DNA of 64,000 nt from Coniella vitis (taxonomy: Eukaryota; Ascomycota; Sordariomycetes; Diaporthales; Schizoparmaceae), in assembly GCA_011317545.1 (NCBI GenBank), contig WUJK01000011.1:1255501-1319500 (forward strand). Reading direction: 5' to 3'. The notes under the pieces are model-generated. The model was not told the DNA's origin and searched no databases. It was given only the letters and a program-made list of their open reading frames with translations. Both the position numbers and the translations under genes were made by a program. Of the stretch, positions 1 through 11,985 are shown piece by piece (within the stretch, counting starts at the first letter, position 1; the number at the start of each line of letters is the position of its first letter).

Positions 1-492
1 AACTTCGGCTTCATTGACACCGCTGCCTACACGGGCGAAATCTACAACACCACCGTCGACGACACCCAAGGCTACTGGATGTTCACCGCCACGGGCTACC
101 AAATCGGCAACGCCTCCTTCCAGACCTCGTCCATCCGCGGCATCGCCGACACCGGCACCACCCTCCTCATGCTGCCGACGGCCATCGTCGAGGCCTACTA
201 CGCGCAGGTGGCCTCGGCCGCCTACGACTCGTCGCAGGGCGGCTACACCTTCCCCTGCACCGCCGCCCTGCCCGACTTCACCCTCGGCGTCGGCACCGGC
301 GCCATCACCGTCCCCGGCGCCTACATCAACTACTCGCCCCTCGACAGCGCCAACACGACGTGCTTTGGCGGCCTGCAGGAGGACACGTCGATTGGCTTCG
401 CCATCTTTGGCGACATTGCCCTCAAGTCCGCCTTTGTCGTCTTCCAGGGTGGTGAGAGCCCCCAGATTGGCTGGGCGAATAAGAACTTATGA
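1..492 (+). CDS. Pepsin-like aspartic protease (family A1), 3' end only
   Basis: The reading frame is open from base 1 and ends at TGA 490-492, giving about 163 C-terminal residues; the start lies outside the window. It shows the second catalytic aspartate in the motif ADTGTTLLMLP (Asp codon at 148-150). It ends with the family's C-terminal block, FGDIALKSAFVVF followed by a PQIGWA-type tail. This matches the C-terminal lobe of secreted fungal aspergillopepsin/penicillopepsin-type endopeptidases, which act outside the cell at acid pH. The N-terminal lobe with the first aspartate, the propeptide and the signal peptide are not visible. No GPI-type hydrophobic tail follows, so a soluble secreted enzyme is more likely than a yapsin. 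Codon use is strongly GC-ending, as in the other housekeeping genes here. The family call is firm; substrate preference cannot be inferred. Confidence 0.93.
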   Translation, partial: NFGFIDTAAYTGEIYNTTVDDTQGYWMFTATGYQIGNASFQTSSIRGIADTGTTLLMLPTAIVEAYYAQVASAAYDSSQGGYTFPCTAALPDFTLGVGTGAITVPGAYINYSPLDSANTTCFGGLQEDTSIGFAIFGDIALKSAFVVFQGGESPQIGWANKNL

Positions 493-2306
493 CTAGATGG
501 CGGAGCAGAGGGGCAAGAGGTTGTCGTTGTCACCACCGTTGTGACGGTCGTCTCGTGAGGAAAAGGAGGAACAAGAATGAAAAGATGAGTAAAGAGATTC
601 TTTCTCTCTCTCTCTCTCCTCCCTCACCTAGAGATGACCCCCTCCAATGATATTCTTTTCCATTGGGAAAGAAAACAAAATTGACACCTGCTTTATCAAT
701 TCCCCTTCTTTTCTAACCTACCAATATCAAATATATAAAACAAACATATTTGGTATATCTCTTTGTCCCAGACTACTCGTTTGAGTCTTGAAATCCCCCC
801 CTTTTTTCTTTTTCTTTTTATATATGGCCATTTGCAGAGGTTATCTGTAATAAGCATTTTAGCGCGGCGTTTTTTTCTTTTCAGTATATCTTTGGTCAAA
901 TCGTTAGGTATACCTCATTTGGTAATTGGCAGTTGGTTGATAGGCATTGTTGTTGTTGGAGGAGGAGGAGGAGGAAGATGGTATGGATGTAAAAGAAGTA
1001 AAGAGGCAGAAGCGGCGATGAACAATGGGAACTCATGGCAAATCTGGGATGGACTTGACACGGAGGAAGACGGGTCAGCCACAGCCAGCGCTAGACAGAC
1101 ACGGCATTGGTAGTATGAATGTAAACGAGAAAGAGAGAGAGAGAGAGAGAGTGTGTGTGTGTGTCTACCACAAACCACAAACAGGAAAAGAGGAATAAAT
1201 GTCATAAAAGATGAGCCTGAAGCGGCGCATATTTCTTTTTTCTTTTTCTTTGGAAACCCCCCCCCCCCAAAAAAAACCCCCCGCCCACATCTTGTTTAAT
1301 ACCAAACTTGGGGTCTTCCTCTACCTTGAAAAGACGGCTCGAGGAGTGAGTGTCTATACGTAATATCAGCTTTCCAAACCTTTATACAAAGCATGCGTGT
1401 ATCACCCGTATATATATAGACGGCCCGTTATTGAAAAAAGTTTACAATTCAGCATTGTTGTATAATATATTATAGAAACCAAATTCTTGTGTCTCTCAAA
1501 CCTGTACGAGTATCGAATAGAGGATACAGCAACCACCACAATACCCAGTGTTTCGCCCCTTTGATCATCGCTTTCTTCTTCATAGTTACTACTAGTAGTA
1601 CCACTAGTCTACAAGAGGTTGAATATAAGGAGCGAACGTTGAGATCTAGATTGCAAAGATGGCAGTGTCACCCGTTCAGTGACATGGTGTACAAACAAAA
1701 GCCGACGACTCCATGCGTTCTTAATAAATTCAACATTCTTTCTCCATCACAATCGCAATGCCCACACACGAGGAAACAACACAGACTACCGAACGTATCA
1801 ATTCACACTCTCTACAAAAGCAAAAAGCCGGAGCTCATGTGTACAACCGTTGATTACACAACAAAAACAGACAAATATCAGAGTAAATAAATACAACCCA
1901 CCGCCCCCCCGATTGTCCAAAGTCTTTCCCTGATCCCGACAAACGCCAAAAAGAAATGTGCCAAACACAAAAAATTCCACCCAGGCCCCCCTTTCTTTGT
2001 ACCAAAGAAAGATTACTCAACTGACATTTAATCCATAGCAATAAAGCTGCCAGACATCCTTGACTAAATGAAGTGGCTTTGTGGGTATATGTATCTGTTT
2101 CAATCAGCCGCTGCATAAAAAGGCAATCTGCTTGTTTCAGCGCCGCAATGATGCAATGATGCAAATGATGCTTGTAATGTGTCGTTTCCGAATGGTTCCA
2201 AATAATCAAACCATCCGTCGATATTTGATGGGATTCCAGCCATCCGCCAAATGCATGATCCCAACCGAAAAGGTTCTCGTCAGTTTTTTTTATCTTCTTT
2301 CTATTC
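493..2306. other. Intergenic region between two convergent genes
   Basis: The protease (plus) and the F-box gene (minus) converge here. The stretch holds AT-rich and pyrimidine-rich DNA: a CT run near 601-620, a GGA run near 957-975, a GA run at about 1131-1151 followed by a GT run, and C and A homopolymers near 1258-1275. Short open frames, including one at 763-1113, lack coding character. I see no supported gene. Confidence 0.6.
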
Positions 2307-5300
2307 TTATCGCAAGCCATTCGCGCCTTTCTCGACAATAAACCTCACGGGCTTCCTCTGTCTTCTATTCCTCATGACTCGCGGGGGAACGACTGGTTTC
2401 ATCATCGGACCCAGCCCGCCAGCAGCAGCGCCTCCAAAGGCCATGCCGAGACCGCCACCGCCACCACCAGAGTTTCCAAAGGGACTCGGTGCCAGTCCTC
2501 CGTTATCCGAAGCGTTATTGCCTGGGCTCGTCACGCTGTTCCCGTTGGTGCTGTTACCGTTGATGGGCGTTTGCGGTCGTGGCACGTTCATGTGATTGTT
2601 CATCAGCAGCGCTGGATCGACGGTTCGCTGAGTCGACGAGAAGGATGAGCAACGCGTGATACTCATGGGAAGCCAGCGGCCAGGCCCACGCTCATCATAG
2701 CCCCAACGCACGACGCCACCGCCAGCAAGCCACGTGCCCAAGTTCTTACATTGAGACACGTCGACCCACTCCAGGCGCCCGCAACCCTCGAGGACGTTTT
2801 CAATACCGACACCCGTTACACGCACGCAACCACGGACCGACAACCCGCGGAGCTCGTTCAGGTGCAGGGCAATGCAGCCAAGTGAGGCATCGCTTACCGC
2901 AGACCCGCAGAATGCCAAACGCAATTCGCGCAAATGCGGGAGGCCCAGAGCAACAACTTCCGTAGCAGTATCAGACAGCGCGCAACAAAAGGACAGGTCA
3001 AGGTGAGTGAGCTGCTTGGCCGAGTTGACGAGTGCGACGATCGCATTGTCTGACAGGTAGGTACAATCAGCGAGGCAGAGATGCGTCAAGTGTGGGAAGC
3101 GGAAAGGCGCCCAGGACTGGAAACCAGCATCCGAGATGGAAGTGCAGCGCGTAAGAGACAAGGTCTCAATGCGGGAAGATGCATGGGCGGCCAGATGGAC
3201 CATCGACCGGTCGGTAATGTGTTTGCAGTAGGAGAGGTTGAGATGCTTCAGCTTGGGACAGCCAATGATTGTGCCTGGAGGCGGACTGTTGGGCTGAACA
3301 GCTTGCTGCCACTGCATGGCCGGCATTCTCATATTCCTTGCCTTGCCGGGCACGCCAGAGCTCGAAATGACAACTTGCTTGCGCTCAGGCGGCGGCTCAG
3401 GAACAACCCAGCCGACGACTCTGGCCAGCAGGTTGTCCCCAACCTTGCGGCAGTTGCTCCAGTCGACTTCTTCCAGCCCCTTGGAGTTCTCGCTCATTTC
3501 GAGAATTTGGCTGGCACTCACATCCCACACGGATCTCATGCGCCACGACTTGACATTCTTGCCACAGAGCTTGTAGAATGCCTGGAAGCCGTCGTCTGTC
3601 ACGTGGAAGCAGTTCGATATGTCGACCAGTGCGGGACGGGTGCGGACAAAGGGGCCAATGACGTTTGCCAGGGCCCAGTCCGTCACGTGGCGGTTGAAAG
3701 GAGACAAGTCGACCTCTTTGCAAAGTTTATCAGAGCTCGTCAAAAGTCGCCGCCAGTGCCGGCACACCCGTCGAATACGCAGCAGCTCCACGATAGTCAA
3801 GTGTCCAAACGCCATGATCAAGAGATCGTCTGGCAGCGCCGGAGGCTGCGCGTTCTGCAGTGAGGCCGGCCGATGAGGCAGTGTCCTCTGCTTTTTGAAC
3901 TGTGGCTGATCGTCGTTTTCAGGTGGTGTGTTTGGAGTGGAGAAGGAATACAGCTTGAGTGGGCTGCTCTCAAATGTCTGGCCGGCTTTGAGACTATTCA
4001 GTGCGGGTGAAGACGGTGATTCCGGGGGAGTGGGAGCGGGAGCTGTAGGGGGCGTGGAGGGCGTAGGAGGAGCCAACGAAGCCCGTCGACGATTCCTCAG
4101 GTTCTCCATGTCAACGCTCAAGAAAGGGTCGGGATCGGTATGCATCCTCGTCTCTGTCGGCTCATCAGGCACAGAAGTGGTTACCTTGGCCGTGAAAGTG
4201 ACTTGTGGCGCTGGCACGGTAGGGTCCCTCTTGGAGCCATTGCCGTCCGCATCTTTCATGACGACATCATCCTTTGGATGGGTGTCATATCGCTTGCGCG
4301 CCGTCTCTTCCACCTGCAAACGGACTTCGGGAGGACATCGCTTCCAGAGCTCATCCAGCGCAGCGCCACCAATCATGAGGCATTCTACTGCCGTGACGGT
4401 CCGAACCGTAGCTGTACGCGCAGCAGCCAGTCCCAGGCTTGCCACCTCACCAAAGTACTGGCCTGCCTTGAGCCGAGGCCGCACCATTGATGAGGACCTC
4501 ATTGATCTCTTGAGGGTTGGGCCCTCGGACGACTCGCGGATGACTTCACATTCTCCTCTCACAATGAAGAAAATCTCACTGCCAGGGTCGCCTTGGCGTA
4601 CAATGTCGGTAAATGGAGGGTAGGAAACAGGCTGGGCGCTCAGGCCGAGAAAGTGAAGAATGTCGTTTGGCAGTCCAGAGAACAGGGAAAGCTCTTTCAA
4701 CGTAGTTCGGACATTGATGAACCCACTGCCAAGCGCGCTGCCTCCAACTGCCGGGTCTTCAATGAGACCAGGACTGGGCGATTTCCTCTTTTTGGAGTTC
4801 ACGACGGCGCCCTCTCGAATGGCGCCAGCATCGCCCATGGTCACTTCGCCCGGCGCAGCCTCTCGTGCCACGACCCCGCTCTTGTTTGTGTTTCTCTTTC
4901 CCCGTTCTTGTTGCTTCTTTTTCAGAATGGCCAATCTTTCTTGCGCTTCCTGGAGGATGGCCTGCTCCATCTCGGGAAACCTGGGCAGCTCGACGTTGAG
5001 ATCCTCTTTCTTCAACACGACCAGTAAGCATTTCGTCCGTGCTACGATTGTCGCCGTGCGCGGCATTTTCATCAGCACGCCAATCTCGCCAAAGAAAGCA
5101 CCAGGCTTGAGCTCGGCATAGACTGCTTCTCCATCGCGGGATGTGACAGCCACCACACCACGCACCAGCCAGTACATCGCCAGCGCATTATCTCCTTCTG
5201 TGAGGATCACATCGTGTGCAGCGTGGACCTGCGGCCTGAGATGTCTGCCAACAGCAGCGAGAAACTCGTCGGGGGCCGACATAAACAGAGGAAACGACCG

Positions 5301-5525
5301 TATCCGGTCAACAAGATCCAGGGGCATGTCTCTTATAGTGCTCGCAGCTAGGGGCGATGGCCGTACTGGCCGGGCGGGGTTGGCTTCCACATTGAAGGAA
5401 CGAATCAACGAAGATACTGATTCCGGTATTGGCTGCCCATTTGCCTGATACTGCGCATGATGATGTGCCAGCGCCCGGTAGGGCGATGGTGGAGGAGTTG
5501 GAACGCGACCACGCCTCATGGTCAT
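2307..5525 (-). CDS. Protein with two cyclic-nucleotide-binding domains, F-box and leucine-rich repeats
   Basis: A single uninterrupted exon encodes about 1072 residues. I start at the ATG at 5525 (protein begins MTMRRGRV); an in-frame GTG three codons upstream is not a plausible eukaryotic start. Two CAP/cNMP-binding domains lie at about residues 79-185 and 278-400. Each has a phosphate-binding-cassette pattern (FFGEIG then an Arg-Thr-Ala triplet; YFGEVA then Arg-Thr-Ala). A low-complexity Pro/Ser/Thr linker follows, then an F-box at about 563-610 (begins LPDDLLIMAF) and AMN1-type leucine-rich repeats to about 960. The tail is rich in Asn and Gly. F-box plus LRR points to a substrate receptor of an SCF ubiquitin ligase; the cNMP domains suggest a nucleotide-sensing input. 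This architecture recurs in ascomycete genomes, but I know no firm function. A KKRK stretch near residue 246 could be a nuclear signal. Cyclic nucleotide binding is inferred, not shown. Confidence 0.9.
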   Translation of the reverse strand: MTMRRGRVPTPPPSPYRALAHHHAQYQANGQPIPESVSSLIRSFNVEANPARPVRPSPLAASTIRDMPLDLVDRIRSFPLFMSAPDEFLAAVGRHLRPQVHAAHDVILTEGDNALAMYWLVRGVVAVTSRDGEAVYAELKPGAFFGEIGVLMKMPRTATIVARTKCLLVVLKKEDLNVELPRFPEMEQAILQEAQERLAILKKKQQERGKRNTNKSGVVAREAAPGEVTMGDAGAIREGAVVNSKKRKSPSPGLIEDPAVGGSALGSGFINVRTTLKELSLFSGLPNDILHFLGLSAQPVSYPPFTDIVRQGDPGSEIFFIVRGECEVIRESSEGPTLKRSMRSSSMVRPRLKAGQYFGEVASLGLAAARTATVRTVTAVECLMIGGAALDELWKRCPPEVRLQVEETARKRYDTHPKDDVVMKDADGNGSKRDPTVPAPQVTFTAKVTTSVPDEPTETRMHTDPDPFLSVDMENLRNRRRASLAPPTPSTPPTAPAPTPPESPSSPALNSLKAGQTFESSPLKLYSFSTPNTPPENDDQPQFKKQRTLPHRPASLQNAQPPALPDDLLIMAFGHLTIVELLRIRRVCRHWRRLLTSSDKLCKEVDLSPFNRHVTDWALANVIGPFVRTRPALVDISNCFHVTDDGFQAFYKLCGKNVKSWRMRSVWDVSASQILEMSENSKGLEEVDWSNCRKVGDNLLARVVGWVVPEPPPERKQVVISSSGVPGKARNMRMPAMQWQQAVQPNSPPPGTIIGCPKLKHLNLSYCKHITDRSMVHLAAHASSRIETLSLTRCTSISDAGFQSWAPFRFPHLTHLCLADCTYLSDNAIVALVNSAKQLTHLDLSFCCALSDTATEVVALGLPHLRELRLAFCGSAVSDASLGCIALHLNELRGLSVRGCVRVTGVGIENVLEGCGRLEWVDVSQCKNLGTWLAGGGVVRWGYDERGPGRWLPMSITRCSSFSSTQRTVDPALLMNNHMNVPRPQTPINGNSTNGNSVTSPGNNASDNGGLAPSPFGNSGGGGGGLGMAFGGAAAGGLGPMMKPVVPPRVMRNRRQRKPVRFIVEKGANGLR

Positions 5526-7185
5526 GGAATACACACTTTTCTGCTTGTCGACTCTCGATTGCTCGGTTGGAGCAGGCGCCAGATAGTAGCAATCAACGCT
5601 ATAACAATGTTGCTGGTTGGGTGACGGTTTCCATATGACGATTGTCCTTGTTCCTTACACCGCCTTCTGCAACTGCTTCGTCGCAGACACAGTGTGCTTG
5701 TTGTTTTGGTAACCAAACAAAATCACGACACGCGGTATTATTTAATCCTTCTCTTGACAGACAAGTTTGCTTGCCCTGATCAAATCGCCATCCGTATTAA
5801 ACAAGTTTATTTTAAATTTGGTGGTTCTCGCTCGCGTTTCGTGGCAAAGGTACAGTCGGCACTTGGGTGGTGCACGAAAGAGACGTCTTGCAAGCGGGGG
5901 GGGCAAGTCTCAACGAACCGATCCGGCAAGCGAAGGTATGGCAGGATCTTGACTACCGTCGGAGCGTGTTGCAGGACACCCGTACCCAATGGTTTTTTGG
6001 GCCTGCTGTCTCGGGGGTTCGAGCTGCAAGATGTGACAACCGGAGCTGCGACCGAAGGTGTAATGCGAGGGAAGGTGATTCGACGCGGTGCAACGTCTGC
6101 ACAAGGCCGGCGTTGGAATGGGATATTCGCTCGCGCACTGCTCCGGGGGGATGTTGGCGATGATGGTGATGATGGCTCCGATCAAGGTCCGCTGCCGAAC
6201 GCAAGGCTCAAGGGACACTATACTAGACACACAAAGACAGTTTGTGTCAGCCCTTGAATGCTTCGTCTGGTGATTTTCTGCTTGAAATTGGTAGATGCGT
6301 TGGACAGCGGAGAGCTAGACCAGAACTGGGCAAGTTGAAACATACAAAGAAGGGCTGTTGAGACGAGCGAAGCTTTGGGACCAGAGCTATGCGTTGCTCT
6401 GGGCCACCTGAGCCGCCTAGCAGCCGCTGATAGAATTGCGTAGTTTTGGAAAGTCTACAACGCGGTCAGAGCAGGCGATTGTGCAAGAAGACAAGGTAGC
6501 CTGAAAGAGCAAATGTGGCGAGGGGCGCAGAAGCGAGCACTCAAGAGCGTCGGTCGGCGATGCTGTTCTGTCGCCCAGGAGGGGTTGGTCGGCTGCGCCG
6601 TGTCGGAGGGTCGGTATAGAGACTGACAAGGTGGTTTTGCCGCAGCGCCAGGCAGTCTACAGGCACACACTATGGGCAATAAAGGATGGCCTGGACGGGT
6701 AGCACAGCGCCGAGAGGTCGTCCAGGGGGGGGGGGGATGTGGGGGTCTGTTATGTGCCGAACGCAGGCACGCAGCTATTGAAGGCCCGGCCAGGAGCTGG
6801 AAAGCAGCGTTTGCCTTGGTATGCGACGTAGCGTTGCGAACTCTGGGAAGAAGGTCGAGGAGAGGGGAGAGCTGGGAAGCGGTTTGTCTGTTCTCTCTTG
6901 ACCTTCTCGTCCCCGGAGAAGATGCGCGGGGCTGGGACTGATGGAGAGAGAGCCAGCCGGTGGACTGGGATGGCCCGTCCGCGTTAGTGTCTCCCCGGAT
7001 GAGCTGGCAACTGGGTTTGCCAAGCAGGTGATGATGATAAGATCTCCAGCGTCTGCAGCTAACAGGTCTTTAGCGATCTCCCAGTGGCTTGCCTAGCGTC
7101 GTGGGCGACTTTTCTCTGCGTCTGCGCGTCTTGTTGGGGTGGGTTGTCGCGCCGTCCTTCTGGTGCCCCTGGGAGGCAGTGTGGT

Positions 7186-7231
7186 CTGCTGGTGCTGGTG
7201 CTGGTGCTGGTGCTGGTGCTGGTGCTGGTGG
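7186..7231. repeat. GGTGCT hexanucleotide tandem repeat
   Basis: About seven copies of a GGTGCT unit lie in the long gene-poor region. The repeat keeps several frames open on both strands, which explains artificial Gly-Ala and His-Gln open frames there. Confidence 0.85.
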
Positions 7232-8163
7232 AGGAGGGGATGCAGCAGAGAGGAGAAGCTGGCTGCATGAAACAAGTCAAAACCCGGTCTAGCATGCAGC
7301 TTGCAGCCTCCAGAGATGCGACTTGCGTTGCCGAAGCTTGGGAACCCCCACCGAGCCTGCTGGCGTAGAAGCTGCTGGGCAAAGATGCAGGGACTGGTTG
7401 ATCTACGCATGTAAGCGCGCTCGGCTCTTGTTGGATCTCAGTTGGCGTGCGGCGGGCGAACGCTGGCTGCTGGCTGCTGGCGGGCGATTAGAGTTGCGGC
7501 GCCGAGAGGACGGGAACACGCGATCTTGGGAGAGTTGCACAAGGTCAAGCAAGGGTCGCTGGGGACAAGGAGCGCAGAGCAGGCGATTTGTAGAAGAGCG
7601 GGCGACCTTACTGCCCTCTCTGGCTCTCGAGGTGGCGGCCTGTCTGTCGCGGAGCGGTCAGGAAATGGAGCCGAGACCGCGGGGTCGGAATCTGCGCAGA
7701 GCAGCGAAAAGCAAAAGGGGGAGCGAGCCCAAGCAGTCGAACTGGCAGCAGCAGCTCTCGACGCGCCTGCGGACGGGGACGTGGCGCGAGCACAGATGGG
7801 CAGACGCAAAAAAAGTTTGGCGGGCCCGACTGACAGGCGACCAGCACGGACTGGTGATGCAAGGTGATATGGGCAGCAAAGGCCAGCGAAAAGGGAGAGA
7901 AGAAGCACCCAGCACTCGTTTCTCCTTGTTACCTAGCAAGCCTTGGGTCGTCGTCGTCGTCAACACGGCAGACAGAATCTGACACTGTCTCGTCGCGGGC
8001 GAGGGCCGATGAAAACAAGGATGAGGCGATGCGACAAGTGCGGTAGCAGTCCTTCCCTCTTCACACGCGGCCGCTCATGCGCTGGACCACGAGAATTGTG
8101 GGTGCTCTGACGTTTTGCTGGCGTCTGTTGCATCAGTGTGCATTGATTGCCATGCATCCATCT

Positions 8164-8194
8164 GCTTGCTGTCTGTCTGTCTGTCTGTCTGTCT
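8164..8194. repeat. CTGT tetranucleotide microsatellite
   Basis: About six uninterrupted CTGT units lie inside the gene-poor region. No function is evident. Confidence 0.85.
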
Positions 8195-9179
8195 ACGCTG
8201 TTCCCGCCCAAGCCAGAAGAAGCCAAGCAACAAGCCATCTAGACTTGCTTGCCGCTCGAGATTGTTAGCTGCTGTTGCCGTGTTGCGCGGCCCTGCACAA
8301 CGCGCTCTCAGAGACAAGACACGCGCTTTCCTCGTCCTGTGCGCATGCTCATGCCATTGTTCCACCTTTCCCCCAGCTCGCACGTCCTCTGTTTTCTTGG
8401 TTGCTGGGAGTGGCCGGCCTCTTGTTGGACGGGAAGGAGCTGCTGAGGGGCCGGGCCCAGGGAGCTCGGGCCAGCAGATGGCCTGGCCAGCCAGCTGCAG
8501 GGCCCCATGGAGGGCCGGCAGCAGTGGCCAAACCTTGATCAAGCTTCTGGGAGTTCTAGGCGTTCTGGGGGCTCTGGACGGCCTTCTGAGCCTTCCAAAA
8601 CTTCGACGCACCCTTCTAGAAGGCCCAGGAGCCCAGCTGAGGCTTAAGTGCCGCCAGCTAAGCCCGCTAGGGCAGGACGAGGCTGACGTGCATTGGCAGT
8701 GTGGCAGACTTTGTATGTGGTGTTCACCAGCCAGCGACGTTCTGTGCTCTTTTTTTCCACCCTGCCGCCATGGATTGCAAATCTCAAGTCCGTACTGTAC
8801 GGAACGCTGCCCTGGACCGTAACTAACGCGCACGAGAAAAAGAAGAAGCCCCCCCTCCCGCCAAAAAAACCGAGCGACAGCCAGCTCCAGTTCGGGAAGC
8901 GCCCACTTGCCAGCCAAGGTCCAAAGCAACAATAGCTCCGACTTGTTGGACGATTGCGGCTAATCACAAACAGACAAGAACGGTCACGGCTCGCATTGGG
9001 CTTGCTAGCCAGAGTGGCTACAACATGCCAAAGACCTTCTCCAAATGTCGGTGTGCGCGCGATCCCCTTGTTCTGTTTGCCACGGCCTCGCAACGGTGTG
9101 GACTACGATCGAGCACCCACCCTCTCCCGCCAGGGCCGATTTGGCGAGGCACGGGACAGCTCACTGGCAAGCCGGGGCC

Positions 9180-9232
9180 CTGCCATGCCCTGCCATGCCC
9201 TGCCATGCCCTGCCATGCCCTGCCCTGCCATC
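9180..9232. repeat. TGCCATGCCC decamer tandem repeat
   Basis: Four near-perfect copies of a 10-bp unit are followed by a partial copy. They lie in the gene-poor region and create repetitive peptides in all frames. Confidence 0.85.
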
Positions 9233-11866
9233 CATAGCACTATACATAGCAGTACACGTTGTGCGCTGCACTGGAGCCCAGTTTTGCCAAATGGGCGAAG
9301 ACGTGGGTGCATGGGAACTTCCGTGGTGCCAGCGCGTGTCGACTGCTCGCTTCTATTCGCAACAGCGACGCGCACCACCAAGAAGCAGTGCGATGTGTGT
9401 TTTACTTTCGGCTGACGGGGTCACTGGCTGCGCTTCACGTTGTGGTGGAAGGGGGAAGGGTGAAAAAAAGAAATCCAGCTGAGAGCGGCAATCTGGCTGT
9501 CAGAGTATCTGTCCGGACCCCCTTCTCCCTTCTTTCAGATCTGCCCCCCCCCCCCTCCGCCGAAAAAAGCCAGCCCCCACCTAGTCACTTGCACAGTCAG
9601 AGCCTGGTTGGTTGGTGCTCAGCGTGCAGGATCATGATGGCGGGTCTGCCCGGGACTAGGCTGTTAGCGTCCTCTTGAGACCCACCACTTCACCCGACTC
9701 AATTTGCCCTCGTGTGCCGGGGCGGAAGGCGACTCAGAGTGGGAAACGAGCTTGACAGCGGCTTACAAACGGCTGGATGACTCTGGACTGGGTTTTCCAT
9801 GCACGCGTGGGAGTTCTCGCCGAAAAGACGGTTCGTGTGGCTGTTGAGACAAGCCGTTCTGGCGGCGGAGAGCTGGCGAGAAAAACAGGGTCCTGTGGGG
9901 GGGTTTGGGAGAGGGGCAGAGGGGGGTCTGTGTTGTGGAAATCTCACCGCAGGGTCTAGCGGGGTCTGGCAACGGAAGCTTCCAAGAGGGTTCGGTGGTC
10001 TGTGCCGCGCAATACGCACCCAGTACGTACTGCCGAGGCTCTTTTTGGCACGCATCCCAGCATCCCTCCTCCAGAAAAAAGCATACTGACTGTTCGCGTC
10101 TGTCCGCCCAACATCAAGAGGCAGACAGCGGCACAGCATGTATGTTCTCATCCCACCTGTCAGTTGCTCGATATTCGGCCAGACCGAATGACACCTCGCC
10201 CACACACCAAGTGATTTTGGGTAGTCTTGCGTTTCCCTCGCTCGACGGCAAGCAACGCGATGCAGCCTTGCCATCTCCCCTTGCAGAAGCAAAGCTTGAG
10301 ACGCAGCCAAAAATAACAACGCTTGAGAAGTGGCTGCCACACTCTTCTTGTCTTTTTTTCTGCAGTCTTTTCCATTCTCAGTCAGCGCTCTCGGTGTTAC
10401 TCATCCCCCACAGACCAGATCAAGGCCACTCACTGAGGCATGGCCCATCGGCAACGCCTCGCGCCCGCCGTGCCGAGTCCAACCACCGGGACAGGAAGGT
10501 CGCACAGCAGGACACGAACGACATGGAGACAATCGTCAAGTTAAAATTGGCAGCAGCAACCACTTTCTGCTAAGCGAACTCGCAACATTCGCTTGGTAAA
10601 TCAAACTGGACCATCTACGCCAAATCCGTGCTGGCAACGGCTGGCTTCTCCGTCCTGGCGTCTTTTCTCTGGGCGCTCTGTATGTCACAATCGCCGACGA
10701 CGGACACGGCAGTGGGCACCTTGTGATGTCTTTGTGCACTATTATGTGTGTGTGCTACCTGATATGTGTACGACGTAGCCGCAGCCTGTTGGAACTTGGA
10801 GGGGCGGCCCAGGCCCAGAAACATGCATGGAATATTCCATGGTGGTGCCCCCTGAGCCACAATGTAACCATAGATGGGAAAGTCGAGAAAATCCGATACC
10901 TTCGGGGCGGAAAGAGACACACACATACAAGTCAAGGTTGTGTTTGTACACACAACGGGCGCAGCGCACATTTCAACACACAATGTGTACTCTACACACA
11001 CACAGTACGGTGTTGCCTCTCACCTAGGATAACTCGGCACCCACAAGCGAACTGGCAAACAATAATCCAAATTCTGTTCCCCCCGAGCCTTTGATAGCCA
11101 GTTCTCTAGCTCTCTTTTGCCTGCTAGTCAAGCGCACAGGTCGAAATGCAGACATGACTCACTACTGCTGCTGCTACTGTTGGCGGGCGGGCGCGCGGGC
11201 AGCGGCGGCGATTCTGGTTTGATTGTTGTGCTAGGGCGACTCCAGGCGCAGGGCCTGCTGCAGTAGAAGCAGCAGCGAGCCTCTACTATTGCGGGGCTCG
11301 CCATTCTGGTTCCAAAGAATGGGATCATCACGAGTCGGATTACTATGATTGTTTTTGGATTTTTTGGGGCGTGGTGAGTTACTAAAACATCCTGAGAAAG
11401 GGGGGGGGGTGGGTGTGTTGGGACAAATAGCATTCGGAATGCGTTCCGGGAGCCGGTTCCTGGATATGCTTTCCCCCAGTGGCAAACCATTGTGTGGGCT
11501 TGTTGCGAATGCCAGATGAAGCGCTTGATAGTTTTAGTGTGGGCTATGGGAAAAGCACATTCGGGCATGCCATTCCCATTGGTCGGGTTTTGTATCTCCT
11601 TCATAGGAGTGACTGAGGTCTCTCTCGGTCACGTTCCAATGTCCCACCCCGACGACGAAGGACAGAAAGCTGAGCGTAGCAAAGATGACTGCCATTTCCA
11701 TAACATGATAGATCTCCACGGGTTGATGCATGATAGAGAAACGAGTCACGCCTATCGAGCTTCCAAGAATTGGCTCTTCTGAAACAAGATGATACTGGTC
11801 TCGCCGTTTCGGTCTTTTTCTCTCCTTATTTCTTTTTCTTTGCCTCTCTTTTGTCTTTTTGGCCTG

Positions 11867-11985
11867 CTAAATAGGTTTATAGGCACGCACCACCATGTCT
11901 GACGGCACCCAGTAGACAAGTAGCCCAATGCTGTCGAGCACCTTGAAGTCGTCGAGGGCCCACTTCTGGTAGCGATGCCAGTCTG
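11867..11985 (-). CDS. Possible terminal exon of an unidentified minus-strand gene
   Basis: On the minus strand, after a TGCCAG that could be a splice acceptor near 11986, about 38 codons with strongly coding-like, GC-ending usage read WHRYQKWALDDFKVLD and continue with a hydrophobic stretch to a TAG at 11867-11869. The codon pattern differs from the surrounding noise. Upstream minus-strand frames near 12160-12387 could supply earlier exons, but I cannot connect them with confident splice sites. I recognise no family. This is a low-confidence call. Confidence 0.25.

Noticed and set aside
763..1113. 116-codon plus-strand open frame beside the protease gene
   Set aside because: Low-complexity start in an AT-rich, pyrimidine-rich 3' region, Gly run from a GGA repeat, no domain.
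7087..9100. Many overlapping open frames of 60-285 codons on both strands
   Set aside because: Kept open by GC-rich and microsatellite composition; no motif, no consistent codon bias, heavy overlap between strands.
9180..9232. Regular decamer repeat considered as a CRISPR array
   Set aside because: Units are contiguous with no spacers, and the genome is eukaryotic.
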